From NCBI GenBank assembly GCA_051162045.1, contig JBISDI010000028.1: a stretch of 51,617 nt of DNA; one strand, given 5' to 3'. Origin of the DNA: Anaerozeibacter quisquiliarum (lineage in GTDB: Bacteria; Bacillota; Clostridia; Christensenellales; Aristaeellaceae). The translations under genes and the position numbers were made by a program. The notes beneath the pieces were generated by a model. The model saw only the letters and a list, made by a program, of their open reading frames with translations. It had not been told where the DNA came from and made no database searches. Below, piece by piece: positions 1-7,314 of the stretch. Every line of letters begins with the position of its first letter. Within the stretch, counting starts at the first letter, position 1.

Positions 1-259
1 CTAAATCAAGGGTTGCATAAGCGCATTTGCACTTTGGGCTGCAAGCTACTTTCATTTTTGATTCATCGATCATCCCACTTGCCAAGGACTCCCAACCATC
101 ATTTATCCTACCCATTCTCTCGATTGCACCCAAATGCACCCGACGGCCTTCTGGCCAAGCAATCGTGGTCAGTTCAAAGGGAAACGTGGGGGGGCCGAAA
201 TTCGATGGTTCTCCAGCTTGTTTTTCGCGCAGTATCCAAACCCATCTACCAACGCTCAA
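1..259 (-). other. unidentified open frame running off the left edge
   Basis: A minus-strand frame is open from about 259 to the window edge, roughly 85 codons, with possible TTG starts only. It overlaps the last codons of the serine hydrolase. The translation has a cysteine cluster near the edge (CSPKCKC) and ordinary amino-acid composition, so it may be the start of a real gene or a remnant. No family is recognised. The base composition is lower in GC than the centre of the window. Confidence 0.2.
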
Positions 260-1211
260 TATGCGCTCGAATCAGTTCCAGCCGATCCTTCGCGTCCGGC
301 GTAAACAGGGAGGCGATGGCAACGACCAGGTTTTTCTTTGCGTTGATGTAGATGACATTCCCGCCATCCCCCAACGCCGCGTAGATGCGTTCCTTTTCAT
401 CGAGAATCCACCACAGGTATCCATACGACAACTCGCCCCATTTGGCGTGTGGCTTCGTGCTTTCATCAATCCAATGGGCGGGCACAATCCGCTTGCCCTC
501 CCACATTCCGCCGTCCAGGTACAACCGGCCGAGCTTCGCCATGTCCATCGGAGCCAGGGTAAGGCCCCAGCTCGCCGTGTTGATCCCCTGCGGGTCGACC
601 ACCCAACCTCTGGTATGCCGATCTTTTTCGTACCAGGCGATCTGCTCTTCCAGGCTGTGGAACACCACGTTTTGGGCGTGGATGCCCAGCGGTGAAAACA
701 GATTCTTGCTAGCGAAATCCAGCACCGATTGGCCGGTTGCGTTGACGAGAATGCCCGACAAGATGTGCGCTCCGATGATGGGTGAATACCGGAATGTCCC
801 CGCAGATTCCTCGCCGCCCAATAGGTCAAGGGCGGCCTCCACCCAGTTCCGGCTTGCGAAAAATGCCTCAAATGGTTCCGAATCAAACTTGTACGGAGCC
901 GTCATGGTCAGCAGGTGTTCAATCTTCACATGCTGGATCATCTTCTCGCCCGGCTGGACCGTGTAGCCCGGAAAAAAGTCCAATACGCGCTGGTTCACGC
1001 CCTTGATGTAGCCCTTGTCAATGGCGATGCCAATCAATCCTGAGAAAATGCTCTTTGTCACCGAAGCCACATGCACGGCGTCGTCGGGCGCAAACCCATG
1101 AAAGTAGTTTTCATATTCTACTTTCCCCTCGCGCAGCACAACCATGCCTGCAATATTGCCATATTCGGTCTCTATGGTCTTTTCCAGTGCCGCAATTCGT
1201 TCCTGATTCAT
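246..1211 (-). CDS. serine hydrolase, class C beta-lactamase-related
   Basis: A 321-residue protein of the beta-lactamase/penicillin-binding-like serine hydrolase superfamily. The SxxK nucleophile motif is S50-V-T-K53. The second motif is Tyr142-Ser-Pro, where many members have YxN. A GDGG stretch near the C-terminus lies where the KTG-like box is expected. No signal peptide or membrane anchor is seen, so it is probably cytoplasmic. The family includes esterases, DD-peptidases and 6-aminohexanoate-dimer hydrolases, and the substrate cannot be read from sequence. The ATG at 1211 follows AGGAGGGG at good spacing. The gene stands alone, and a possible weak promoter lies just upstream (1235-1261). 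Confidence 0.85.
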   Translation of the reverse strand: MNQERIAALEKTIETEYGNIAGMVVLREGKVEYENYFHGFAPDDAVHVASVTKSIFSGLIGIAIDKGYIKGVNQRVLDFFPGYTVQPGEKMIQHVKIEHLLTMTAPYKFDSEPFEAFFASRNWVEAALDLLGGEESAGTFRYSPIIGAHILSGILVNATGQSVLDFASKNLFSPLGIHAQNVVFHSLEEQIAWYEKDRHTRGWVVDPQGINTASWGLTLAPMDMAKLGRLYLDGGMWEGKRIVPAHWIDESTKPHAKWGELSYGYLWWILDEKERIYAALGDGGNVIYINAKKNLVVAIASLFTPDAKDRLELIRAHIERW

Positions 1212-1234
1212 GTGATCCCCTCCTATAAACAGAG

Positions 1235-1261
1235 GGTATATCGATTAAAAATCAAAGTCAA
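1235..1261 (-). promoter_or_regulatory. possible promoter of the serine hydrolase gene
   Basis: On the minus strand TTGACT (1256-1261) is followed after 15 bases by TATACC (1235-1240), about 25 bases before the start codon of the hydrolase. The spacing is short and the -10 poor, so this is tentative. Confidence 0.3.
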
Positions 1262-1326
1262 TATAGGATTTTTAATGTCCAGAAAAGTAACACAATCACC
1301 ATCAATCCCCATAAGTACACGATCAT
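1258..1326 (-). CDS. possible 22-residue hydrophobic peptide
   Basis: A minus-strand ATG at 1326 opens a frame of 22 codons whose product is almost entirely hydrophobic and could span the membrane once (it begins MIVYLWGLM and ends KILY). It lies downstream of a strong promoter and a hairpin terminator (1358-1442), so read-through could make it. That layout recalls small membrane-toxin loci. No ribosome binding site is visible before the ATG and chance remains likely. Confidence 0.2.
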   Translation of the reverse strand: MIVYLWGLMVIVLLFWTLKILY

Positions 1327-1357
1327 CACCGCGCACAGAGACAAATCATACCCCGCG

Positions 1358-1407
1358 CAAAAAGCCGCCACATATCGTGACGGCTTTGTTAATTCCCACT
1401 GAATTTC
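1358..1407 (-). ncRNA. short terminated transcript of about 50 nt
   Basis: A near-consensus promoter at 1414-1442 predicts a start near 1407. Twenty bases on is a hairpin with 11-bp arms (1361-1371 and 1377-1387, one mismatch) and a 5-base loop, followed on the minus strand by TTTTT. Either a small RNA or an attenuated leader for the serine hydrolase gene 150 bases downstream would fit. No known RNA family is recognised. Confidence 0.4.
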
Positions 1408-1413
1408 GCACTT

Positions 1414-1442
1414 ATTATACCAGAAAGCAGCCCAAAAGTCAA
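1414..1442 (-). promoter_or_regulatory. sigma-A promoter TTGACT-N17-TATAAT
   Basis: Minus strand: TTGACT at 1437-1442, a 17-base spacer, and TATAAT at 1414-1419. This is one of the best promoters in the window, yet it drives only the short terminated RNA and, beyond it, the serine hydrolase. Confidence 0.7.
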
Positions 1443-1497
1443 GTCTGGACATCGAGTCGCAATGGGTGTATTAAGTATATAAAGGAGATGATATGCA

Positions 1498-2412
1498 TTG
1501 CAGCAGGGAAGCATGACGGCGCTCATCAGCGCATACGCCCGGTGGCATCACGCACAGCACGATGGCGTCAAGGTCTTTGACGACACCGTAGTGGGTCGCC
1601 TGTTGCCCCATGCGGAAAAGCAGAGCATTGGGGAGAACATGAGCAAGGGTATTGGCTTTTTTAACCCCGCATTCCAGGGCACGAACAGCGAGGCGCTGCG
1701 CTGGATCGTGGATAATCAACTGGCGCCTTCGCCGCTGGGAAGGGCCGCGTTCTGTGAGCGGCATTTGCAGAACACGGTGCGCCTGGGCGCTAGGCAGTAC
1801 CTGATCCTGGGCGCGGGCCACGACACGTTTGGCTACCGCCAGCCCGAGTGGGCAAAGGAACTGCATATCTTTGAGGTTGACCATCCGGCGACGGCTGCGG
1901 ATAAGCGGCGGCGACTAACTTCGGCGGGAATTGCCGTTCCAGAGAATGTTCACTTTATCCCGGCGGATTTCAATGACGAGCACTGGCTGGATGCATTGGC
2001 GGAACACCCCGCGTTTCACCGGGAAAAGATCAGCCTGTGCAGCTTGCTTGGGCTCATCTACTATCTTGAAAAGACCTGCTTTGCGCGAATGATCCGAAGC
2101 CTGGCGGAACTGCTGCCCAGGGGCAGCGGCATCGCGTGTGACTACCCCGACCAGGGCAGTTACACGGACAGAGCGGGCGAGCGCGCAAAGAAGCAAGCCA
2201 TGTTGGCCGGGGGCGCAAAGGAGGCAATGCAAGCCAGCTACTCCTATGCCGAACTCGAAGCGCTGCTTGAACCGTATGGTTTCCTCATCTATGAGCACCT
2301 GACCCCGCCAGAAATCACAGAGCAGTATTTCTCGCGTTATAACGAGGCGAACCCAGCCCATAAGATGGCCGCGTTCGACAACGTAAATTACTGTCTCGCC
2401 GTTCGGCAGTAA
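1498..2412 (+). CDS. class I SAM-dependent methyltransferase (leucine carboxyl methyltransferase-like)
   Basis: A 304-residue protein resembling the PPM1/leucine carboxyl methyltransferase group found in many bacteria. The SAM-binding motif I is GAGHDT at 105-110, followed by FGYRQPEW and the acidic strand end FEVDHP typical of this group. These bacterial enzymes are usually O-methyltransferases of unknown small-molecule substrate. The start is uncertain. TTG at 1498 lies 10 bases after AAAGGAG and is used here; an ATG at 1513 would give MTALISAY with a weaker site. No signal peptide. The gene is monocistronic between non-coding stretches. Confidence 0.8.
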   Translation: MQQGSMTALISAYARWHHAQHDGVKVFDDTVVGRLLPHAEKQSIGENMSKGIGFFNPAFQGTNSEALRWIVDNQLAPSPLGRAAFCERHLQNTVRLGARQYLILGAGHDTFGYRQPEWAKELHIFEVDHPATAADKRRRLTSAGIAVPENVHFIPADFNDEHWLDALAEHPAFHREKISLCSLLGLIYYLEKTCFARMIRSLAELLPRGSGIACDYPDQGSYTDRAGERAKKQAMLAGGAKEAMQASYSYAELEALLEPYGFLIYEHLTPPEITEQYFSRYNEANPAHKMAAFDNVNYCLAVRQ

Positions 2413-2502
2413 TCTCTGAGGAAAACCATAAGGGGCGACGCGCGATGGGTCAAATCGGGTTTTCGTATGTAGAACTGGTCATCATTGAATTTTTCACCCC
2501 CC

Positions 2503-2533
2503 TTGACATTGACGTTGCGTCATGGTCTATACT
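2503..2533 (+). promoter_or_regulatory. MerR-type promoter with 19-bp spacer and dyad
   Basis: TTGACA (2503-2508), an over-long 19-base spacer, then TATACT (2528-2533). The spacer contains TGACG-TTG-CGTCA (2510-2522). A 19-bp spacer with an internal dyad is the hallmark of promoters activated by MerR-family proteins. The same arrangement and core dyad occur before the TipA-like MerR gene (14902-14932), so that regulator is the likely activator. It drives the DUF2268 gene 46 bases downstream. Confidence 0.75.
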
Positions 2534-2578
2534 CGCGTTACGGCCACACTGAGCCGAATCATTGAACGGGAGTGAGTC

Positions 2579-3451
2579 ATGATGAACATCAACGTCCAAG
2601 ACACATTGCGTCAGTACCGGCGCATGTTGGAGCTGCCGAGGGATCAGCGGAAGGCGTATTACGCGGATGAGATTTTGAAGCCGTTCCAGCCTATGTTTGA
2701 TATCATGCAAATGCCCGTTGACCCTGACATGCTGGGTCTGCTTCCTGTCAGTACGGACATGGATGAAAAGTGTGCCGCGATGCTGAACGCGCTGGAATCG
2801 GCGGATGCCTGGAGGCAAGCGCATGCGGCGATTCAGGGAGCCGGCGCGCGCTTTGCGGCGGAGGGGATTTCCCTGCCTGACGATGTTGTTGTCGGCATTT
2901 TTCTGGGAAATCCAGAACGGCTCGCGGCCAGTCAAGGATACACCGGTGCCGGATCGATCCCCGGATATATCCAAATTGTGATTGCCCCCAATGCGTACAA
3001 TTTGCCACGGCTGCAAGCGTGTATAGCGCATGAATTCCACCACAATGTGCTCTTCCATAACGCAGATTGGGATTTCATGCAGGATGTGACTGTGGGAAGG
3101 TACATTGCGATCGAAGGGTTGGCGGAGAGTTTTGCCGGGAACTTATATGGTGCCGATTGCATCGGCCCGTGGATTACCGGTATCGGCAATGATGATCTGG
3201 AGAAGGCTCGCAGGATCATCGGTAAAAGTCTGTCTGTGAAGGGCTTTATGGCGGTACGTCCGTATATCTTTGGCGATCATCCTATGATGCCGCAGGAGCA
3301 ATCCATCGGCATGCCATATTGCGGCGGATATGCTGTAGGCTACCATGCAGTTCAGGCATACTTGAACAAAACGGGGGCGTCCGTCGAATTCGCCACTCTG
3401 CTGGATGGTGATGTGATTATGGAAGAATCAGGATATTTCGAGATCGTATAG
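2579..3451 (+). CDS. DUF2268 putative zinc-dependent protease
   Basis: A 290-residue soluble protein with a clear zinc-metallopeptidase motif: HEFHH at 151-155, preceded by a hydrophobic ACIA, and a downstream EGLAE (179-183) whose glutamate is the probable third ligand. This matches the DUF2268 family of predicted zinc proteases. No signal peptide is present. Tandem ATG codons (2579 and 2582) follow GGGAG; the first is used. The gene is alone behind a MerR-type promoter resembling that of the TipA-like regulator at 15 kb. This suggests induction by the same ligand, possibly a peptide or antibiotic. Substrate unknown. Confidence 0.8.
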   Translation: MMNINVQDTLRQYRRMLELPRDQRKAYYADEILKPFQPMFDIMQMPVDPDMLGLLPVSTDMDEKCAAMLNALESADAWRQAHAAIQGAGARFAAEGISLPDDVVVGIFLGNPERLAASQGYTGAGSIPGYIQIVIAPNAYNLPRLQACIAHEFHHNVLFHNADWDFMQDVTVGRYIAIEGLAESFAGNLYGADCIGPWITGIGNDDLEKARRIIGKSLSVKGFMAVRPYIFGDHPMMPQEQSIGMPYCGGYAVGYHAVQAYLNKTGASVEFATLLDGDVIMEESGYFEIV

Positions 3452-3803
3452 AAGCAGCAGAATGCTTTCAAAGGTCTCGCTGTTTGGGAGTACGCGCGTG
3501 GATGGACGACTTTGCTATCTGCCGCTACATCGGAGCGGGATGAGCGGATAAGGTAAGCTCCATGAAATCGGCTTGTGGACGAATCCATTATTTATCCTTC
3601 CGCTCGCTTGAACATCCGACGGCGATTTGGTATACTAACCATCCAATGGTACTGTCAAGACTTTTCGCAAATTGGTTAGCCGTCTGATAGCCGACAGTTA
3701 TCCGGCGACGGGGTTCGATTCCGAAACACCAGCATCGTCTAGGTAACCGCTGATTTAATCACAAGCGGTAGCGTGGTATCATAAAGGAAAAAGCATTGCG
3801 GTG
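3452..3803 (+). other. non-coding stretch with a promoter and a hairpin
   Basis: No gene is recognised. The stretch carries a promoter (TTGAAC 3608-3613, 17 bases, TATACT 3631-3636), a tRNA-like T-loop string near 3706 that does not fold into a tRNA, and a short hairpin ACCGCT/AGCGGT (3746-3751, 3764-3769) just before the transposase remnant. The hairpin may belong to the end of the insertion element. Confidence 0.4.
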
Positions 3804-4390
3804 ATGAAGATGGATAAGCAGCAGAGCATAGCGGATATCGAATACGCGAACCGGAAACGGAAGACCAAGCGGGACGAATTTCTGGGGATCATGGAAGGAG
3901 TCATCCGTGGGATGAATGGACGGCGCTCGTAGAGCCGTATTACCCCAGCGGGAAACGCGGACGTCCACCGCGAGGCGTGGAAACGATGCTGCGGATGTAT
4001 CTGCTGGCGAACTGGTTCAACCTGTCGGACGAAGGGGTAGAGGACACGATCTACGACAGCTATGCATTTCGAAAGTTCATGCGGGTGGACTTTCTGGGCG
4101 AGGAACAGGCGCCGGACGCTACGACCCTGTGCAAGTTTCGCAAACTCCTCAACGACAACGGGGTCACGGAGCTGCTTTTCGATACGATACGGGCGTTTCT
4201 GGATCGGCACGGGAAACTGATGCATGGTGGAACCATGGTGGACGCGACGATCATCGAAGCGCCGACATCGACCAAGAACGCAGACAAGCAACGCGATCCG
4301 GAGATGCACCCGGTGAAAAAGGGGAACGAGTGGCATTTCGGGGAGCGGCTGCACATCGGCGTGGATGCGGGGACAGGATATCCGATGTAG
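3804..4390 (+). pseudogene. IS5-family transposase remnant, frameshifted and truncated
   Basis: Two frames together give an IS5-family DDE transposase N-terminal half. The first frame (3804-3932) encodes the start up to EFLGIMEGVI. Loss of about one base near 3905 breaks the frame, and the product then continues as WDEWTALVEPYYP and on through the typical MLRMYLLANWFNLSD. The stretch VDATIIEAPTSTKN contains the first catalytic Asp, and DPEMHPVKKGNEWHFG follows. The frame ends at 4390, well short of the second Asp and the Glu. The catalytic domain is therefore incomplete and the element cannot move by itself. It marks the left accessory region as a site of past insertion. Confidence 0.85.
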
Positions 4391-4755
4391 AGCGGGTACA
4401 GAAGTCCCAGCGCGTCTAGCTTGCCGACAGAAAAAACCTGGGCAGCGAACGGTACATGTGGCGGTACCCTGCGAGGGGGATGCAAGAGGGTTCACGGGGT
4501 GGTAGTTAGGACATGGCATCGCCTTTCTCTCTCGTTTTTGTGGATTGGAGTACTCGGATAACTTTGTGCCATTTGGCGCAAACGGATGCTGACTCAAAGG
4601 CCAAGACGTTGTTCGCGCTGATGTCCTACCGCCAATTGCTTGAAAGCTCTGCATAACATTGGACCCCGCACGTCGCGGGGCCCAGAAGTCATTCCTTTTT
4701 CGTTTTTCTATTTGGCGGGGGCAACATAATCGGAGGCTTTCGATTGTTCGGATTC
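4391..4755. other. non-coding stretch after the transposase remnant
   Basis: No intact gene. It contains a GC hairpin CCCCGC/GCGGGG near 4676-4694 without a T-run. It may hold decayed insertion-sequence DNA, but no matching inverted repeats or transposase C-terminus could be made out. Confidence 0.3.
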
Positions 4756-6318
4756 TTACCGCTCTCGCATCATCAGGACCTTGACCGCGCCGGTCGAATG
4801 ACGACCTTCCAGCGTAATGTCCACCAGAAGCTCCGCCTTGGGGCCGGTCATCTGGTCCAGGTTGACCTCAAAGGTAGCCTCGGCTTTCGAGCCCCAGAGG
4901 TTGTTGAGCGGCAGCATGACGGCCTTGGGGCCAACCACCTGCACGCCGTCCGGCGCGTAGAGCGAGATGCGCGCCCACTGCTGCTGGCACATGCGCATGT
5001 CGTTTTTCACACTGACGGTAAAGCGGCGGTTCTCGCCGAAGCGGAAGAACGGGGAATCCCCCAGGTCCACCATGGCGCTGAAGGCGGCAAACTCATAGCG
5101 AGCGACGTTAGAAGTGAGCGCGCTGAGCTTGCGGACCGGCAGACTGTGGTCCTTGTGCATGCCGTTCATGCCGAGCTGGTAGTCCGAGGTATCGGCGCAG
5201 AACAGCTCGTCGCCGGACAGGCATTCGATGGTGTAGCCGCCATCCGCCAGAATGTCGCAGGACCCCACGCCCAGGAATATCGGCGTCACGCGCAATACGC
5301 GGTCGGTCAGCTCCGTGACCGTCTCCGGCACCCAGACGCCGCGGCTGGTCTTGTCGATGCACATGGTGGCGATCTTGTCGCCCAGCGGGTCGGTCCACTT
5401 CTTCGGAAGCCCGCTCGCGCCCAGAAGGATACCCAAGAGCGCGCCCAGCGTGGCGCAGGTGCAGTCGGTATCCTCACCGCAGGCGTTGGCCTTCACGATC
5501 TGATCGCCGAAATCCTCGCCGTACAGCCAGCCCGCGATCACGTAACCCACGTTCTCCGCCGCGTCGAAGCCGGGCGCGCCCACCTTGGTCATGCCCATTT
5601 CGCGACTCCTCAGTTCGCCCTCTTTGTTTGAGATACCCTGGATGCCAAAAGTGCCCGGCGCCGCGTCGTGGATGGCCGCAATGGCTTTTTTGAACGGCAC
5701 ACCCTCCGCGTGGCACTTGACGGCGGTGCGCACAGCCTCGGCAACCTTGCTGTCCTCCGGGATGTAGGACAGCGCGATGTCGATCAGCTTTTGTACGTCG
5801 CTTTCGACAAACGCCGCACTCTGCAGCGCCGCGCAGAAGATTTCGCCCTGCATGCCGTCGTCCGCGTGGTCGACGATGGCGTCCTCAAAGGCGTACTTCG
5901 CGGCCAGCGCGGGGTTGCCCGGCGCGAGGCAGGCCCAGATTTCCGAGCGAATAAAGCAGCCGCAGGAGTCCTTGTAGGGGTTATCCACCGCGCCGCTCAT
6001 CGGTGGCACGAGTCCGGCGCGCAGGTTGGCCTTGCCGGTGCCGTACTCCACCCAGTTGGGGATGACGTAGCTGAGCCAGTAGTCGCCCAGAATCGACGCG
6101 TTCACGTTGCGCCCGTAGCGCTCGACGGCGGCCAGCCACACGATCTGCAAATCCAGGTCGTCGTTGGGCGGCGGGCCCATCGAAAGGTCCTGCGTGTAGA
6201 AATCGACCTCGTTGAACTGACGGAACGCCTCAAAGGGCGCGCCCAGCACGCCGCCGATGTTTTTGCCAGCCCAACAGCCCATCACTTTGTCGCGGTAGGT
6301 TTCAAACGTAAGTTTCAT
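4756..6318 (-). CDS. ADP-ribosylglycohydrolase (DraG) family enzyme
   Basis: A 520-residue protein, longer than the usual ~300. The family metal-site motifs are present: GCWAGKNIGGVLGAPFE (14-30), NDDLDLQ (52-58, where classic members have TDDT) and GEDTDCT (281-287) holding the DTD pair. The last ~190 residues look like an extra beta-rich domain. The family removes ADP-ribose or hydrolyses related N-glycosidic bonds; in sugar-import operons the substrate is probably a small glycoside rather than a modified protein (inference). ATG 6318 lies six bases after AGGAGG; a longer in-frame start has no such site. It is the last gene of the operon that starts at 13062. Cytoplasmic. Confidence 0.85.
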   Translation of the reverse strand: MKLTFETYRDKVMGCWAGKNIGGVLGAPFEAFRQFNEVDFYTQDLSMGPPPNDDLDLQIVWLAAVERYGRNVNASILGDYWLSYVIPNWVEYGTGKANLRAGLVPPMSGAVDNPYKDSCGCFIRSEIWACLAPGNPALAAKYAFEDAIVDHADDGMQGEIFCAALQSAAFVESDVQKLIDIALSYIPEDSKVAEAVRTAVKCHAEGVPFKKAIAAIHDAAPGTFGIQGISNKEGELRSREMGMTKVGAPGFDAAENVGYVIAGWLYGEDFGDQIVKANACGEDTDCTCATLGALLGILLGASGLPKKWTDPLGDKIATMCIDKTSRGVWVPETVTELTDRVLRVTPIFLGVGSCDILADGGYTIECLSGDELFCADTSDYQLGMNGMHKDHSLPVRKLSALTSNVARYEFAAFSAMVDLGDSPFFRFGENRRFTVSVKNDMRMCQQQWARISLYAPDGVQVVGPKAVMLPLNNLWGSKAEATFEVNLDQMTGPKAELLVDITLEGRHSTGAVKVLMMRER

Positions 6319-6343
6319 GGAGATCCTCCTTTGTCTATTGCCA

Positions 6344-7314
6344 TCATGGGGTAAACCACTCGTGTAACAGCCGGACGCGCGCCTTATGGAGCTCGGGCCC
6401 CGCACCGCAATAGTCTTCCGGCCACGTGCCGGTGATCGTGGGTTGGATGCGGTAACCGCCCGCAAGCGACCTAACCGCCGCGTCCCGAGCCCGCTCAAAC
6501 GGGCATTGGAAGATGTAGACCAGATCGCGCCTCGCGCCCGCGTCGACCCGTTGCTGCGCGCTCATCTCGATGGCGTTGATGCCGTACAGGTCGCGAGTTT
6601 CGCACAATGCGGCGGCAACCCCGGAAAAATCGCCGCAGGAATGTACCGTGAGCCCGCCCAGTTCATTCGAGATGCGCTGAAGCGTCCCCTTGTACCAGCG
6701 CCGGAAGCACCGGGCACAGCATTACCAACGAGTCCGCCGACAGCGTCGCGCCATTATCAGGTGGCACCCAGTCCCAAGCGTACAGGTAGGTGGGCAGGAA
6801 CGCGTCTCCCAGCAGCCGCTTCTGCTCGTTCCACAGGAGGAGAAAGCCGCCAGTCGCCCGTCCCATCAGAAATCCGTAGAGTTCCTCGTCCTCATACGGC
6901 GCGGCCCGCCACGTTTTCGCGGGCGAAAGATCCTAGATGCGAGGTTCCGGCAGCGCCCAGACGGAAGCTTCGTCGGTCAGGAGCCGTCGACAGGAGCAGT
7001 CGTTTTCCAGCATGACCTCCTTCGCGCCGAAGAGGCTGGGCATCGCGCCCATGCGGCAGCCGGTGAAGAAGGCCGGAACGTAGTCGTCCTGCGCCGCGCC
7101 GGATGAAGGTGTCCAAGTAGCGGTCCAGTCCCTCCTCCGGCTCGAACACGTCGTCGTAGTAAGAAAAAACGGGCGGGACCATAACGAACGGCAGCCGGTC
7201 CAGCGGAGGCTCGCCCTTCCACACGCGCCGGATGCGCTCCTTGCTTTGATTCAGCCGTTCCGGCGGATAGAGTTCTCGGATGCGCTCAAGCTTTTCCCGA
7301 ATCCGCGGGCGCAT
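6344..7314 (-). pseudogene. uroporphyrinogen decarboxylase-family gene, broken
   Basis: Three frames joined give one protein of about 320 residues resembling URO-D/cobamide methyltransferase-like proteins. It starts MRPRIREKLERIRELYPPER behind GGAAGGAG. A frameshift falls near 7095, between FIRRGA and QDDYVPAFFTG. An in-frame TAG lies near 6934, after ALPEPRI. A second frameshift falls near 6705, before RRWYKGTLQRISNELGG. The tail runs to ...LLHEWFTP. The translation stays good between lesions, so decay is recent or some lesions are sequencing errors. It sits between the sensor kinase gene, which it overlaps by 29 bases, and the ADP-ribosylglycohydrolase gene. Confidence 0.8.

Noticed and set aside
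3640..3730. tRNA- or tmRNA-like string with AATTGGTTAG and GGTTCGATTCC
   Set aside because: The T-stem pairs only two of five bases, and no acceptor or anticodon stem could be drawn. At most a decayed tRNA.
4676..4694. GC hairpin as terminator of the ADP-ribosylglycohydrolase gene
   Set aside because: It is about 60 bases beyond the stop and has no T-run on the minus strand, so evidence is too thin.
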